A stretch of 64,000 bases of DNA from Bisporella sp. PMI_857 (lineage: Eukaryota > Ascomycota > Leotiomycetes > Helotiales > Helotiaceae). Position numbers and translations under genes: made by a program. Of this stretch, positions 60,851 through 64,000 are shown piece by piece. Where the stretch lies: NCBI GenBank assembly GCA_021307315.1, contig JAJSPD010000119.1:19990-83989 (forward strand), written 5' to 3'. Within the stretch, counting starts at the first letter, position 1. Each line of letters starts with the position of its first letter. The notes beneath the pieces were generated by a model. That model saw only the letters and a program-made list of their open reading frames with translations, was not told where the DNA came from and made no database searches.

Positions 60851-61763
60851 TCAGCCCGTTTTATTTGGCTCTATCCTTTCACCAGAACTCTGGCTCTCAA
60901 GCTGAATATCATCAGTCTCTTTTGATACAATATGTTCTGGATATCTTAGATAGAATAGCACCGCGACAGCCAGCATCGGAACCGTGTCAAATACGTATAG
61001 AGTCCACTCATGAGTCAATAGATACCCGTCTTCGCCCATTATGAACTCTACAATTCTGAAAATTGAACGGACGATGATAAGCACGCTCACACCGTACAAC
61101 ATCCACAACTTCTCGATCCAAGACTGCTCAACGGCATAGGAGCGCTGCGTTGGCGACTTGCGTATGCGGCTGTGGAAAAGGACGGCTGTAAGCCCAAAGA
61201 GGGAAAAGGCGATAAGTTGTATGAAGAGGCCGGCGACTATCAGCCAGTTGCCCAGCTTGCTCATATTCGATCCCTTGGCCATCATCCCAGCACCGCCGGA
61301 TTGGACTATGAAGGACAACACGTCGAATCCTACAAAGGTTGCTGTGAGCCAGCGGGGTTTAACGAGGGAAAGATGTTCGCCGCCGACGAGGATAATGATG
61401 CGACCGAGGCACATGTATATGGTTGCCGCAAACAGAGCCGGTGGCAGGAGGATGAGCGTGCTTTGTAATATGTATGGCATGAGTTTGTTCGTTTTGTTAG
61501 CCGCGCTGGCGCGGGCGCAGTATCCGCCGAATTCCACTGCAGAAGAGGTTAGTTCGAAATCAGGGTATATGATGAATGTATTGGTACGTACTGAGGCACC
61601 CAATGATGAGAGCAGAACAGAACCAAGTGCGTGTCTTGAACATCCGCCATCCTAGAAGGCCTGATATGATAACCCATAGAACGATGCCTACTATCGAAGC
61701 CGGGATATTGGGGACATATTTCCAGACGTAGTAGCCCGATTCGAGAGGGAGAAGTTTTGGCAT
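60851..61763 (-). CDS. RTA1-like lipid-translocating/toxin-resistance membrane protein
   Basis: Two exons, 61763-61592 and 61536-60851 (intron 55 bp, GTACGT...CAG, branch CTAAC), 285 aa. Seven hydrophobic segments fit the family, with the signatures YYVWKYVPNIPAS, a first-exon helix, then GCL plus MEFGGYCARA across the intron, LPPALFAATIYMCLGRIII and FVGFDVLSFIVQSGGAGMM, and near the end RSIFRIVEFIMG and YVFDTVPMLAVAVLFYL. RTA1-like proteins are fungal plasma-membrane proteins linked to lipid flipping, azole and 7-aminocholesterol resistance. It starts at ATG 61763; an in-frame TTG further upstream is not used. It is convergent with an Upc2-like regulator. The family call is firm. Confidence 0.9.
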
Positions 61764-62641
61764 TGCAGTGTCCTGTCTTGATATTACCTGATCTTCCTGA
61801 TTGCTGCTATGCAAAAAATTAAAATGGATGAACGAAACGTTCCCAGATACGACCCCTAGAATCTAATAAAGGATTAGGAAACTGAATGTGAACAGAACTG
61901 AAGCTGCTTGAGCTGGCTCCCAGTTCTTATCAGGCAAGCAGATCTGCAACAGCAGGCGCGCCGAGATATTTGGCCCCACTGCATTTTCGAAGAGTGCGCG
62001 GCCGGTTACTTAAATAAGGCATGCTGTACGAAGGGGAATATTTATATCGAGAGGGAAGGAAAGCCGTCATCTTGAAACCACGGCAACTATACGAATCCGC
62101 GTATACGGATTCATTGTGAGAAATGCACAAGCCATATTGCGTGCCGTGCTTGATGAGCCAATCTTCTTGGCAGAGTGCACAGACCTCTGACAGCCTGTTC
62201 TTGTATAACTAGCTGGAACTTCTCGTCGTATTCGTCGTATTCGTAGTATTCGCTGTGTTTATGATATTTTTCGTATTCAACAAGGACTATAAGTGGCTGG
62301 CTGCCTAAGGCTGCTAATGATAAGGTCATGTGATTGCTGGTTATTCATCAATCTTGTCAGGAATCGGCTTACGTAAGAAAGGCCAAGGAGCTAGAAATCA
62401 CTTCCCCTCATTTACGGCTCACAACTGTAGATAATATCATCATCTGTAACGCTCTTACAAGCCTGTATAATTTATCGCCTTGATACTCTCACAGATCCTC
62501 TAATAGATCCCCTGCTTAATAGAACACATTTCTGACAGGTTATGAGCCCGGCCTGTGCACTACATACAACGTCCAGCATGTCTACCGCTCCAAATGCAAC
62601 TTTTTCCAATGCTTCCGGCGATGCCGAATTCTACAATTCAA
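61764..62641. other. Intergenic, no gene seen
   Basis: A short imperfect TTCGTCGTA/TTCGTAGTA-type repeat lies at 62222-62262. Nothing else is supported. Confidence 0.4.
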
Positions 62642-64000
62642 AGTAACGTAGTTCATAAGCGACCCGGCACCACAAGTCACCCGTCACTTTTTTCTTGGCA
62701 TCGTACAAAATCACTTTGAATAGCAATTATTTTCTACTACAAAATGACTCGCACATATAAAGAATCCGATTTTATTTTCGCTGTAAATACGTTTCGTACG
62801 AGTTTTTATTTGCTTTTAAATCGCGTTGCGCGAATCTTTAATATGCTTTGTTTAACATTGTTTAATCGATATTATAAAATACTTTTAAAACGCGATACTA
62901 CTTTTAAATTTCGAAAACTTACCGAGTTAAAAAAGCAAGTTATTGTACGATATATTTTTGACTTGAATTCGCGATCGTTTTTTTTTTGAATAAGTGTTAT
63001 TAAAAATATAGCGAATCGATTACTTGCAAAACGAAACGCGAAACGCGTTAGCAAAAACTGAGCTTCGAACTTCGTACAATAACAATTAAAGCTTCGAACG
63101 TGTTTTAATCGAAAAATTGACTATTAGCGAGTTAAATGCGAAAATCCGAACGTGTATAACGCGTAATTTCGACTTGTACGAAATACAATTAGCAAATATA
63201 AAATTCAAAAAAAATATATATACAACTTTAATAAAACGAAATTTGCAATAAGCTAAATTTCGTTCGAAATAGTTGTAACTAGCTTTAAACGGCAAAATAA
63301 ACTTTGAACTGTGCAACAAAAAAATCGAAAATAAATTACAGTAATTCAAAGCATTAGTTCGTACAGCTATATACTGCTGCTATATATTATTGTTGCAAGT
63401 AAAACTTACTTGTTATCGTAGTATAAAAACAGTTAATTGCTGTACGATTAAGTAATTGCAGTAACTGTAAATAGCTAAACAACAAATAAACGAAAATTAA
63501 ATTAGATTTAGCATTTTAATTAGTATACAAAAAGTCGTACAAAAGTAAATATCGGTTTTTTATTTTCGATAACTACAAAAGTTATTATTTAACTAATTTT
63601 AAGCTTTATTGCAAAAAGCATAATATTATAACGTTGTGTATACTTGTATATTTATTTTATAAATTTCAGCTATTTAATATTAGTTGTTTTCGCGCGTTAA
63701 ACGTTCGTACAGCACTAAAATTAAAAAATTAATACAAGCATATATAATATACATTTTTAAAAAAAACCTTTTTTCAGTTTTTTATACTGCGTTTTGTACA
63801 ACAATAACAAAATTTAATATTCGAAAAAATTTTTGCGAAACAAAACTTATGCTATACAATTTAAAATATGTAATTTTACAATTTAATATTTAAGTTTTTA
63901 CATTAACTTTACTGCTAACTTTGTTCGATTTGTTTGCGGCATAAAAACTAAAAACGCCGCAAAACGTAATCGAAACGCAATTATATACTAAATATAAAAA
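62642..64000 (+). mobile_element. Pogo/Fot1-type DNA transposon, RIP-degraded, continues past window
   Basis: An ATG at 62744 starts MTRTYKESDFIFAVNTFR, the beginning of the psq-type helix-turn-helix of fungal pogo/Fot1 transposases. It continues with VARIFN and a later block (QNETRNAL and RTSYNNN) corresponding to the CENP-B-type domain, now broken by many stops. The 100 bases before the ATG (from about 62642, beginning near ACGTAGTTCATAAGCGACCC) are GC-normal and probably contain the terminal inverted repeat, while from about 62760 the sequence is strongly AT-rich. No right end is seen within the window, so the exact left boundary is not fixed. Confidence 0.65.

Noticed and set aside
1..64000. 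CRISPR arrays, operons, Shine-Dalgarno sites
   Set aside because: The sequence is eukaryotic with spliced genes, and no regularly spaced repeats were seen.

Overview
The window looks like nuclear DNA of a filamentous ascomycete (Pezizomycotina; the gene families feel most like Leotiomycetes, an impression only). Coding genes carry short introns of about 45-140 bp with GTAAGT/GTATGT-type donors and CTGAC/CTAAC branch points. They encode fungal families (DUF3824, RTA1, LtrA-like, Upc2-type Zn2Cys6, UNC-104 kinesin, Sae2/Ctp1). Several repeats show the C-to-T scars of repeat-induced point mutation (RIP). No tRNA, rRNA or CRISPR array was seen.

Layout. 1-1903 (-) is the N-terminal part of a DUF3824 protein that runs off the left edge. 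2.7-33 kb is an accessory block. It holds a 4.3 kb AT-rich foldback transposon (82-bp perfect terminal inverted repeats, 9-bp target duplication) with a 1.84 kb Fot1-like element nested inside; a STAND-type N-domain fused to a degenerate Ras GTPase (9483-11435, -); a small membrane-protein gene (-); a membrane-protein gene broken by one in-frame TGA (14896-16671, +); a 173-bp pogo-type MITE; and relics of a BTB protein, an EEP nuclease, an ankyrin protein, a Tc1/mariner transposase and a VOC protein. The block ends with a complete eight-exon, 1654-aa HSP90-like ATPase plus 'protein NO VEIN' (DUF3883) gene (24035-29487, -).

33-56.7 kb is gene-dense: GFA/CENP-V enzyme, Gln-Gly repeat protein, LtrA-like membrane protein, UNC-104 kinesin, beta-lactamase/transesterase-type serine hydrolase, CorA-like transporter, a short conserved protein, a secreted TNT-type NAD glycohydrolase, Sae2/Ctp1 and an aldo-keto reductase. 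56.7-64 kb turns accessory again: a DUF7730-like relic, a Zn2Cys6 regulator and an RTA1 exporter placed tail to tail, then a pogo/Fot1-type transposon that becomes strongly AT-rich and leaves the window on the right.

How the genes work together: no biosynthetic cluster is evident. The core genes are unrelated housekeeping functions (transport on microtubules, double-strand-break resection, detoxification). The accessory block combines repeat-flanked, decaying genes with two proteins whose domain types recur in self/non-self recognition and nucleic-acid defence (STAND-N/Ras-like and GHKL-ATPase/DUF3883). A defence role is inference only. Exon coordinates come from reading splice signals and checking phase; spliced lengths are multiples of three in every multi-exon model given except the CorA-like gene, whose first junction is unresolved.
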